In this document: positions 1-5,643 of the stretch, piece after piece
Numbering within the stretch: position 1 is the first letter of the stretch
Layout of the letters: each line of letters starts with the position of its first letter
Assembly: GCA_017743275.1 (NCBI GenBank)
Contig: JAGHZG010000022.1
Coordinates: 1-11,116 of the forward strand
DNA length: 11,116 bases
Source: Chloroflexota bacterium
GTDB lineage: Bacteria; Chloroflexota; Anaerolineae; B4-G1; DUEL01
Reading direction: 5' to 3'
The notes under the pieces: generated by a model
The model's database searches: none
What the model was told of the DNA's origin: nothing
What the model saw: only the letters and a program-made list of their open reading frames with translations
Program-made: the position numbers and the translations under genes

Positions 1-1038
1 GTGGAGGAAATCCGGGCCGCGCTGGGGCCCCAGGCCGACCGGTTCCTGGCCCTCTACGGCGTCACGCCCGGGGGCAACTTTGAGGGCAAGAACATCCTCA
101 CCTTCGCCGGGACGTGGGAGGAGCGGCTGGCAACGGCCGACCTGCGGCGGCGACTGTGGGAGGTTCGGGAGCGGCGGGTCCGCCCCGCGCGGGACGAGAA
201 GGTCCTGGTCTCCTGGAACGGCCTGGCCCTGGCCGCCTTCGCCGACGGGGCCCGGATTCTGGGGCGGGCGGACTACCAGGCCGTGGCCGAAAAGAGCGCC
301 CGTTTTCTGCTGGAGAACCTCCGCCGCCCCGACGGCCGCCTCTGGCACGTCTGGGCGGAGGGGCAGGCCCGGGTGGAGGGGTTTCTGGACGACTACGCGC
401 ACCTGGCGGACGGCCTGCTGGCCCTCTACGGGGCCACCTTTGACCCCCACTGGTACCGGGCGGCGGCGGACCTGGTGGCGGTGATGCGGACCCGCTTCGC
501 CGCGCCCGTGGGCTTCTACGACACCGCCGACGACCACGAATCCCTCATCGTCCGGCCCCGCAACCTGCAGGACAACGCCGTTCCTTCCGGCAACGCCATG
601 GCCGCCTTTGTCCTCCTGCGACTGGCGGGGCTCTCCGGCGATGTCGGTCTGGCGGAGGAGGCCCGGCGGAGCCTGGGGGAGGTCCAGATGATGTTGGCCC
701 GCTACCCCCTGGCCTTCGGCCAGTGGCTGGTCGCGCTGGACTACGCTCTGGCGGACCCGTGGGAGATTGCGGTGGTGGGGGACCCGGAGGCGGAGGACAC
801 GCGGGCCCTGTTAGAGGTCCTTTCGGGCTACCGGCCCCACCAGGTCCTGGCGGCAGGTCCGCCTGGGACGCCGGTCCCCCTGCTGGCGGACCGGCCTATG
901 GTGGGGGGCCGGGCCACGGCCTACCTCTGCCGGAGTGGCGTCTGCCGGGAGCCCATCACCGACCCGGAGCGATTGCGGGAACTTCTCGGCGGCGAAAATG
1001 CTCGTAGTGAGCCACGAAGCGAAGCGGAGTGGCGTTGA
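1..1038 (+). CDS. Thioredoxin-domain (DUF255, YyaL/SPATA20-type) protein, C-terminal part
   Basis: The reading frame is open from the first base, so the N-terminal half, including the thioredoxin-like domain, lies outside the window. The visible 345 residues match the alpha/alpha-barrel half of YyaL/SPATA20 proteins, which are usually about 650-700 aa. Family landmarks are NFEGKNIL (residues 26-33), the RVRPARDEKVLVSWNGLALAA stretch (about 59-79), GFLDDYAHLADGLLALY, a SLIVRPRNLQDNAVPSGNA block near 181-199, and the closing GRATAYLCRSGVC...ITDPERLRELL. The barrel resembles cellobiose-epimerase/GlcNAc-epimerase folds, but the biochemical role of the family is not settled. The last residues (about ENARSEPRSEAEWR) look unlike the family and are encoded inside an inverted repeat (1001-1087), so the ancestral C-terminus probably ended near LRELLGG. 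The gene converges on nadB. Family identification is secure; function is unknown. Confidence 0.88.
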   Translation: MEEIRAALGPQADRFLALYGVTPGGNFEGKNILTFAGTWEERLATADLRRRLWEVRERRVRPARDEKVLVSWNGLALAAFADGARILGRADYQAVAEKSARFLLENLRRPDGRLWHVWAEGQARVEGFLDDYAHLADGLLALYGATFDPHWYRAAADLVAVMRTRFAAPVGFYDTADDHESLIVRPRNLQDNAVPSGNAMAAFVLLRLAGLSGDVGLAEEARRSLGEVQMMLARYPLAFGQWLVALDYALADPWEIAVVGDPEAEDTRALLEVLSGYRPHQVLAAGPPGTPVPLLADRPMVGGRATAYLCRSGVCREPITDPERLRELLGGENARSEPRSEAEWR

Positions 1039-1087
1039 AAACCTCCAAACGGTACTCCGTTGCACTTCGTGCCTGGCTACGAACGAG
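1001..1087. repeat. Imperfect inverted repeat between convergent genes
   Basis: The left arm (1001-1030) begins CTCGTAGTGAGCCACGAAGC and the right arm (1054-1087) ends GTGCCTGGCTACGAACGAG. The arms pair imperfectly. The inner 16 bases (1015-1030 against the complement of 1054-1069) match at 13 positions. The loop is about 23 nt. The repeat covers the last codons and stop of the thioredoxin-domain gene and most of the 64-nt gap before the nadB stop. A transcript from either strand could fold here, so it may act as a bidirectional terminator, but there is no clear T-run. The GCACTTCGTGCC core (1062-1073) recurs in complement at 3473-3484, which suggests a dispersed repeat family. Confidence 0.6.
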
Positions 1088-1102
1088 TGGTCAGATAATT
1101 CC

Positions 1103-2674
1103 TCACTCCCGATAGTGACATCCCCGGCTCTGGCGGTTGTGGTAGGCGGCCTCGGCGACCAGGAGCGCCGCCTGCACCGCGTGGCGCAGCCCGACCAGCC
1201 CGTCTGTTAATCGGCTGGCCCGATAGAAGTCGTCTATCTCCTCCTTCAGGTGACGGAGGTCCCGGAGGGCACGCGTGAGCCGCCGTTTGGAGCGGACCAG
1301 TCCTACGTAGTTCCACATCGTGTGCTGGATGGCCCGCAGATCGCGCCAGATGAGGGCCGGGTCCGCCGCCTCCACCCCGGTCTCCTCCCAGGGCGGCACC
1401 TCCTCCGGGGAGACGACGGGGAGCACGCCCCGCGCGGCGATGTCCCGCGCCGCGCGCTGGCCCCAGACCAGCCCTTCCAGGAGCGACGTGGAGGCCAGAC
1501 GGTTGGCCCCGTGCACTCCGGTACAGGCCACCTCCCCCACGGCGTAGAGATTCCGGATCGTCGTCCGGCCCCACTCGTCGGTCCAGACCCCGCCGCAGAA
1601 GTAGTGGGCCGCCGGGACGACCGGGATGGGCTGGGCGGTGATGTCCAGCCCCAGCGACCGGCACCGTTCGTAGATGGTGGGGAAGCGCTCCCGAATCCGC
1701 TCCGGCGGGAGGACGGAGGCGACGTCCAGCAGCACATAAGGGTATCCGTTGACCACCATTTCGTGGTGGATGGCCCGCGCGACCACATCCCGGGGGGCCA
1801 GGTCGCCCCACTCCGGAGCGTATTTCTGCATAAACGGGTGGCCGTCAGGGGTGAGCAACCGTCCCCCTTCCCCCCGCACCGCCTCGGAGATGAGGAATCC
1901 CTCCGCCCCGGGGAGGGCCAGGACGGTGGGGTGAAACTGGACGTACTCGGCGTTGATGACCCGCGCGCCGGCCCGGTAGGCCATGGCCAGGCCGTCGCCC
2001 CGGGCCCCCTCCGGGTTGGTGGTATAGCGGTAGATGCGCCCCAGCCCGCCCGTTGCCAGCACCGTCGCTCCGGAGAGGTACCGGTGCACCCGTCCTGTGG
2101 CCCGGTCCAGCACGTACGCGCCGTGGCAGGTGATGGGGTCGTAGACGGTGAGGGCATTTCGGGCGTGGTGGGGGAAGGTGATGAGGTCCACCGCCGTGGC
2201 GCCGGTCACCATGCGGACGTTGGGATACTTCCGCAGCGCGGCGATCAGCGCCCCGATGATGGCCTGCCCCGTCGCGTCGCCGACGTGGAGGATGCGGGGG
2301 CGGGAATGGGCCCCCTCCAGGCCGTAGGCCAGGTGCCCGTCGGGCTCCCGGTCAAAGGGGACACCCAGTTCCCGAATCAGCAACTCCTCCACCAGTCGGG
2401 GCCCCTCCTCCGCCAGGATGCGGACGGCGGCGGGGAAACTCAGGCCGGCCCCGGCGGCCAGCACATCCTGGGCCAGCAGGTCGGGGCTGTCGTCCTCCCC
2501 CAGGGCAACGATGCCCCCCTGCGCGTAGCGGGTGTTGCTCTCTTCGGGGTCGGTCGCGCGGGTGATGATGGTGACCTGCCGCTGGCGGTCGCGCGCCAGG
2601 AAAAGCGCGGCCGTCGCCCCGGCAACGCCACAACCGATAATCAGTACGTCAGTCTCTACCCGTTCGTCAACCAT
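1103..2674 (-). CDS. nadB: L-aspartate oxidase NadB
   Basis: A 523-aa FAD flavoprotein that oxidises L-aspartate to iminoaspartate, the first step of de novo NAD synthesis. Sequence signs: the N-terminal dinucleotide-binding motif G14-C-G16-V-A-G19, NTRYAQGGI, EYVQFHPTVL, EAVRGEGGRLL, and the family block around AAHYFCGGVWTDEWGRTT leading to GEVACTGVHGANRLAS-TSLLEGLVWG. The C-terminus (NRQSRGCHYRE) resembles the usual (E)SRGxHY ending. Length is normal for NadB, which separates it from succinate dehydrogenase/fumarate reductase flavoproteins. The ATG at 2672-2674 is chosen because the FAD motif starts a few residues in and a GGTGGAG Shine-Dalgarno lies 5 nt upstream. The frame stays open further upstream but only as a shadow of the toxin gene. 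The start overlaps the vapC end by 19 nt, implying shared transcription with the toxin-antitoxin pair. No nadA or nadC is visible. Confidence 0.95.
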   Translation of the reverse strand: MVDERVETDVLIIGCGVAGATAALFLARDRQRQVTIITRATDPEESNTRYAQGGIVALGEDDSPDLLAQDVLAAGAGLSFPAAVRILAEEGPRLVEELLIRELGVPFDREPDGHLAYGLEGAHSRPRILHVGDATGQAIIGALIAALRKYPNVRMVTGATAVDLITFPHHARNALTVYDPITCHGAYVLDRATGRVHRYLSGATVLATGGLGRIYRYTTNPEGARGDGLAMAYRAGARVINAEYVQFHPTVLALPGAEGFLISEAVRGEGGRLLTPDGHPFMQKYAPEWGDLAPRDVVARAIHHEMVVNGYPYVLLDVASVLPPERIRERFPTIYERCRSLGLDITAQPIPVVPAAHYFCGGVWTDEWGRTTIRNLYAVGEVACTGVHGANRLASTSLLEGLVWGQRAARDIAARGVLPVVSPEEVPPWEETGVEAADPALIWRDLRAIQHTMWNYVGLVRSKRRLTRALRDLRHLKEEIDDFYRASRLTDGLVGLRHAVQAALLVAEAAYHNRQSRGCHYRE

Positions 2675-3066
2675 TCTATCTCCACCACCGCTTCCACTTT
2701 CCGGAATTCCGGGTCGCCGGTCACCAGTGTGGCGCTCAATTTCTGGGCCAGTGCGGCGGCAAAGGCATCCGCGTAGGAAATGGGGTATCGGGCTTTCAGG
2801 TGAGCAGCGGCAAAGGTGAGGTCCCGGTCGGCCAGCACGGTCTCCAGGGGGAGGTGGTCTATAATGCGAATGGCTTCCTCTGCGGCGGGGCGGCCCCCCT
2901 GGCATTCGCTGATATAGAGCACTTCCCCGTAGTTGACCAGACACAAGTAGAGGCGGGCCTCGCCAGACCGGGCACGAAGGAGAAGGTCCCGCACCCGTTC
3001 TGCCCCCGGCTCGCCCCGCAGATAGGCCAGAAGAGCAAAGGCATCAAGGACGTAAATCTGGCTCAA
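2656..3066 (-). CDS. vapC: PIN-domain toxin, VapC family
   Basis: A 136-aa PIN-domain protein, the expected size for VapC ribonuclease toxins, which cleave RNA in a Mg2+-dependent manner. The conserved acidic residues are all present: D8 in VLDAFALLAYL, E48 in NYGEV, D100 in SYADAFAAALA, and D118 in VTGDPEF. An intact quartet argues that the toxin is functional. The start is a TTG (3064-3066) preceded by an AAGGAGG-type Shine-Dalgarno embedded in the end of the antitoxin coding sequence. The gene overlaps the antitoxin by 23 nt and nadB by 19 nt. The order antitoxin-toxin with overlap is the classic arrangement and suggests translational coupling. The target RNA cannot be told from the sequence. 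Confidence 0.88.
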   Translation of the reverse strand: MSQIYVLDAFALLAYLRGEPGAERVRDLLLRARSGEARLYLCLVNYGEVLYISECQGGRPAAEEAIRIIDHLPLETVLADRDLTFAAAHLKARYPISYADAFAAALAQKLSATLVTGDPEFRKVEAVVEIEWLTNG

Positions 3067-3316
3067 TCTCCTGCTCCTCCTTCGTCTGCTCTTCCGTGCG
3101 CTCCCTCAAAAGAGCCTGAGTCCAGAGGTTTTCACCTCCGAACCGTCTGAGCGCTCCCAACCCCTCGGCAATCGGGTCTTCGGGAACAGTTACGATGGAC
3201 AGAATGCCACCGTAATCAATGAACTGCACCCTTGTACCTGGCCGGAGACCGTATCGGTCACGGTATTCTTTGGGGATAACGACCCATCCCTTCGCAGTAA
3301 CCGTTGCTGTAGTCAT
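3044..3316 (-). CDS. vapB: AbrB/MazE-type antitoxin
   Basis: A 90-aa protein with an N-terminal SpoVT/AbrB swapped-hairpin DNA-binding domain (residues about 3-45: TATVTAKGWVVIPKEYRDRY-GLRPGTRVQF). The acidic, glutamate-rich tail (about 60-90) is the likely toxin-binding part. AbrB-type antitoxins commonly pair with PIN toxins and, with the toxin, repress their own promoter. The ATG at 3314-3316 is chosen because the AbrB fold starts directly after it and GAGGGG lies about 7 nt upstream. An upstream in-frame ATG would place the start inside the promoter and is rejected. The stop lies 23 nt inside vapC. A palindrome in the promoter spacer is a plausible operator. Confidence 0.87.
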   Translation of the reverse strand: MTTATVTAKGWVVIPKEYRDRYGLRPGTRVQFIDYGGILSIVTVPEDPIAEGLGALRRFGGENLWTQALLRERTEEQTKEEQEIEPDLRP

Positions 3317-3351
3317 ACTTTTTCCCCTCTTGGTAATACTTTTCTGGGACA

Positions 3352-3379
3352 AGTATATCATATTCTGCAGAATGTGCAA
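3352..3379 (-). promoter_or_regulatory. Promoter of the antitoxin-toxin-nadB unit
   Basis: On the minus strand, TTGCAC (complement of 3374-3379) and TATACT (complement of 3352-3357) form a sigma70-like pair with a 16-nt spacer. Transcription would start near 3345, leaving a leader of about 30 nt before the antitoxin ATG. No other promoter is evident between here and nadB, so nadB may depend on it at least in part. Confidence 0.65.
3359..3376. promoter_or_regulatory. Palindromic operator candidate inside the toxin-antitoxin promoter
   Basis: ATTCTGCAGAAT (3362-3373) is a perfect 12-bp palindrome. With its flanks (3359-3376) it forms an 18-bp dyad with one mismatched pair. It fills most of the spacer between the -35 and -10 boxes, where a bound dimer would block RNA polymerase. 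Autorepression by AbrB-type antitoxins and toxin-antitoxin complexes is known; that this palindrome is their site is inference. Confidence 0.55.
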
Positions 3380-3448
3380 CCGTTGAGCCGGAAATAAGGG
3401 TGGAGGCAGGTGTTATCAGGAAATGGGACACGGATTGGCGTGGGTGAA

Positions 3449-3485
3449 GGGTGTCGGCCTCCGCCGACACCCGGCACGAAGTGCC
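3449..3485. repeat. Two adjacent hairpins (REP-like)
   Basis: The first hairpin (3449-3472) has perfect 10-bp arms, GGGTGTCGGC and GCCGACACCC, around a CTCC loop. The second (3473-3485) is GGCAC-GAA-GTGCC. They stand between the divergent antitoxin and dehydrogenase promoters and lack a T-run. They look more like a REP-type intergenic palindrome than a terminator. No other structure is visible between 3380 and 3448. Confidence 0.6.
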
Positions 3486-3523
3486 CAGTGAGGGCGATTC
3501 TTATCGGCTGAATCGTTAACAGT

Positions 3524-3552
3524 TTGACAAACAACGGGATGTATAATAAGAT
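3524..3552 (+). promoter_or_regulatory. Promoter of the dehydrogenase gene
   Basis: A consensus -35 TTGACA (3524-3529) is followed after exactly 17 nt by TAAGAT (3547-3552), which matches the -10 consensus at 4 of 6 positions. A TATAAT at 3542-3547 also exists, but its spacing from TTGACA is only 12 nt. Transcription would start near 3559, the first base of the inserted 142-bp element, giving a leader of about 175 nt. Confidence 0.5.
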
Positions 3553-3558
3553 TTGAGG

Positions 3559-3700
3559 TAACACCCACCCTGATCGGTTTGCAGGTAACGTAGCGCAGGC
3601 TGTTAGCCTGCATGCAGGCCTGGCAGCCTGCGCTACAGGGGCGCGCCTTCGCCAGCGTCTTTTGTGGCGCTTGCCCGGAGGCCCCCTGGCAGGTAGTTAC
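3559..3700 (+). mobile_element. 142-bp MITE-like element, copy A
   Basis: The copy is flanked by near-identical 9-bp direct repeats, GATTTGAGG (3550-3558) and GATTTGGGG (3701-3709), which look like a target-site duplication. It shares most of its length, with a few small indels, with the reverse complement of 8269-8410. The 3' end reads GGTAGTTAC, and the 5' end is a degenerate inverted version (TAACACCC). Inside is a nested palindrome (3590-3636): 13-bp outer arms GTAGCGCAGGCTG/CAGCCTGCGCTAC around the 14-bp palindrome GCCTGCATGCAGGC (3606-3619). There is no transposase gene, so it would be non-autonomous. It lies between the dehydrogenase promoter and start codon. Confidence 0.72.
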
Positions 3701-3717
3701 GATTTGGGGCGATTCTC

Positions 3718-3725
3718 AAGGATGG
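3718..3725 (+). promoter_or_regulatory. Ribosome binding site deciding the dehydrogenase start
   Basis: AAGGATGG lies 8 nt before the ATG at 3734 and resembles AAGGAGG. It abuts or overlaps the earlier in-frame ATG at 3722, which would have no usable spacing. The still earlier in-frame TTG at 3662 lies within the inserted element. Confidence 0.5.
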
Positions 3726-3733
3726 TGGCGACG

Positions 3734-5638
3734 ATGACCACTGACCTGCTCTCCTCCCGCATCTCTTCCCGCACCGCGCGGGTTGCAGTGATCGGACTGG
3801 GGTATGTGGGGCTGCCGCTGGCGGTGGCCTTCGCCCGGGCCGGGTTCCCCGTCGTCGGCGTGGATGTGGATGAGAAGAAGGTCGCCGCGCTGAACGCGGG
3901 CCGCAGTTACATCGGCGACGTCTCCGATGAGGACCTGCGCCCGCATGTGGCCTCGGGCCGCCTCCGCGTCACGACGGACTACGACGCGCTCCGGGAAGCG
4001 GACGCCATCTTCATCTGCGTTCCCACACCCTACGACGCTCAGCGGGCCCCTGACCTCTCGTTCATCCGCGCCGCCGCCGAGGGCATCCGGCCCCGCCTCC
4101 GCCCCGGCCACCTGGTCGTCCTCCAGTCCACCACTTACCCTGGCACCACCGAGGAGGTCGTCCAGCCCATTCTGGAGGCCAGTGGTCTGCGGGCGGGGGT
4201 GGACTTCTACCTGGCCTTCTCCCCGGAGCGGATAGACCCCGGCAACAAACAGTGGTCGGCCTACAACACCCCGAAGGTGGTGGGCGGCGTGGACCCGGAG
4301 TCCACCCGCCTGGCCTGCGACCTGCTGGGCCAGATGGGCGCGCCGGTCCACCCCGTCTCCTCTCCTCGTGCCGCGGAGATGACCAAACTCCTGGAGAACA
4401 TCTTTCGCTCCGTCAACATCGCGCTGGTCAACGAACTGGCCCTGCTGGCGGAGCGGATGGGGATTGACTTCTGGGAGGTCATAGAGGCGGCGAAGACCAA
4501 GCCCTTCGGATTTATGCCGTTCTATCCGGGAGCCGGGGTAGGAGGTCACTGCCTGGCGCCTGGGGAGTATATCACCATTCGGGGAGAAAACGGCTGTGAA
4601 ATCCTCCCCATCCAATCCTGTTTTGAACGGGTCTCTGGAAGGTCTGAAATCCACGGTGTAATTCTGGCCCAACCCTCCTCTCATCTGGAGATTCTCTCCT
4701 TTAATCCCCAGACCGGTGAGACGTGCTTCCGGCCCCTGCGCTATATCTCCGCTCGCCGCTACGAGGGCGCGATGGTGGAGGTTCTCACCGCAGACGGGCG
4801 ACGGCTGAAGGTGACGGATGGGCACCCAATGCTGGTTTGGGACAAAGAGGAAATTTGTATACGGCGGGCGGATGCTCTGAAAGCGGGGGATGACCTTCTT
4901 GTGGCGAAAGGGTTACCAGTAAAGTTAGAAGCCTACGCCAGCGGGCGCCGCAAGCGAATGCCTGTAACCCAATCGGAGGACCACGGCTTTTTTGCAACCG
5001 TAAAAGTCAGAGAGGTTAACCCCGCTCCGCCGGTAGACATGGTTTACTCCGTAGAGGTTGACGACTTTCACACATTCGTCACCTCTTACGGCATCGTTGT
5101 TCATAACTGCATCCCGGTTGATCCGTATTACCTCTCCTGGAAAGCCCGCGAATACGACTTCTACACCAAATTCATAGAACTGGCGGCGGAGGTGAATCAG
5201 GCCATGCCCTACCACGCGGTGGACCTGGTGGCGGAGGCCCTCTCTCAGGACGGGCTTCCCCTGAAGGGCGCGCGGGTGCTGGTGCTGGGCGTGGCCTTCA
5301 AACCCGACGTGGACGACCCCCGCAACTCCCCCGCCGAGCGGGTGATAGAACTCCTGCTGGCCCGGGGCGCGGAGGTCCGCTACCACGACCCCTACATCCC
5401 CCACTTCACCGTCGGCGGGGACGTCTTCTACCGGCCCAACTGCACGCTGGATTCCGTCCCGCTGACCGATGAGGAACTGGCGTCCGCCGACTGCGTCGTC
5501 ATCGTGACCGGGCACCGGTCCGTAGACTACGCGCGGGTGGTCCAGAAGGCACGGCGCGTCGTGGATTGCTGCAACGCCACCCGGGGGACGCCGCCGGACC
5601 GGCGCGTCGTCCGCCTGGGCGCTCCTTTCCCCAGGTGA
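3734..5638 (+). CDS. wbpA: UDP-GlcNAc 6-dehydrogenase (WbpA-like), intein-containing precursor
   Basis: The 634-aa precursor becomes about 448 aa after removal of a 186-residue intein, the usual size for UDP-sugar 6-dehydrogenases. The enzyme oxidises the C6 alcohol of a UDP-sugar to a carboxylate with two NAD+, supplying uronic acids for surface polysaccharides. Signs: Rossmann motif G21-L-G23-Y-V-G26, FICVPTP, STTYPGTTEE, SPERIDPGN, the central helix EMTKLLENIFRSVNIALVNE, TKPFGFMPFYPG, and after the intein IPVDPYYLSWKAREYDF and GVAFKPDVDDPRNSP. From memory, these blocks resemble Pseudomonas WbpA most, more than UDP-glucose or UDP-ManNAc dehydrogenases; substrate is inferred. The catalytic Gly-Gly-His-Cys is split: GGH (270-272) precedes the intein and the catalytic Cys is precursor residue 459. 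The ATG at 3734 is preferred over 3722. The VTT gene follows 5 nt after the stop. Confidence 0.9.
   Translation: MTTDLLSSRISSRTARVAVIGLGYVGLPLAVAFARAGFPVVGVDVDEKKVAALNAGRSYIGDVSDEDLRPHVASGRLRVTTDYDALREADAIFICVPTPYDAQRAPDLSFIRAAAEGIRPRLRPGHLVVLQSTTYPGTTEEVVQPILEASGLRAGVDFYLAFSPERIDPGNKQWSAYNTPKVVGGVDPESTRLACDLLGQMGAPVHPVSSPRAAEMTKLLENIFRSVNIALVNELALLAERMGIDFWEVIEAAKTKPFGFMPFYPGAGVGGHCLAPGEYITIRGENGCEILPIQSCFERVSGRSEIHGVILAQPSSHLEILSFNPQTGETCFRPLRYISARRYEGAMVEVLTADGRRLKVTDGHPMLVWDKEEICIRRADALKAGDDLLVAKGLPVKLEAYASGRRKRMPVTQSEDHGFFATVKVREVNPAPPVDMVYSVEVDDFHTFVTSYGIVVHNCIPVDPYYLSWKAREYDFYTKFIELAAEVNQAMPYHAVDLVAEALSQDGLPLKGARVLVLGVAFKPDVDDPRNSPAERVIELLLARGAEVRYHDPYIPHFTVGGDVFYRPNCTLDSVPLTDEELASADCVVIVTGHRSVDYARVVQKARRVVDCCNATRGTPPDRRVVRLGAPFPR
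4550..5107 (+). other. Mini-intein (Hint domain) within the dehydrogenase
   Basis: This is a 186-residue in-frame insertion with all splicing residues intact. Residue 1 is Cys, in block A (CLAPGEYITIRGENG). Block B has T89-D-G-H92. Block F runs VYSVEVDDFHTF with H174. Block G ends GIVVH185-N186, and the +1 extein residue is Cys. Removing it joins GVGGH to CIPVDPYY, the unbroken active-site motif of the family. No LAGLIDADG or HNH homing-endonuclease motif is visible, and the length suits a mini-intein. Two 60-base blocks inside (4561-4620 and 4981-5040) count 31 and 32 G+C, against 40 and 44 in two extein blocks, consistent with separate ancestry. Four further cysteines (16, 24, 59, 103) lie inside. 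Intein identity is very secure; splicing itself is predicted. Confidence 0.95.
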
Positions 5639-5643
5639 AACCG

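Noticed and set aside
1250..2776. Long open frame of about 508 codons antisense to nadB
   Set aside because: The translation has no family resemblance and nadB on the other strand is unmistakable. Long antisense frames are expected in GC-rich genes.
2675..2944. Possible 90-residue N-terminal extension of NadB
   Set aside because: It overlaps vapC, lacks family similarity, and a good ribosome site precedes the ATG at 2674.
3542..3547. TATAAT as the -10 box paired with TTGACA
   Set aside because: The spacer would be only 12 nt. TAAGAT at 3547-3552 gives the standard 17 nt.
3449..3636. CRISPR-like or RNA-gene interpretation of the palindromes
   Set aside because: There is no regular spacer-repeat pattern and no tRNA- or rRNA-like structure. 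The palindromes differ from each other.
3662..3733. Upstream starts of the dehydrogenase (TTG 3662, ATG 3722)
   Set aside because: TTG 3662 lies within the inserted element, and ATG 3722 directly abuts AAGG. ATG 3734 has AAGGATGG at 8 nt.
4550..5107. Homing endonuclease inside the intein
   Set aside because: No LAGLIDADG, HNH or GIY-YIG motif is visible and 186 residues leave little room for one.
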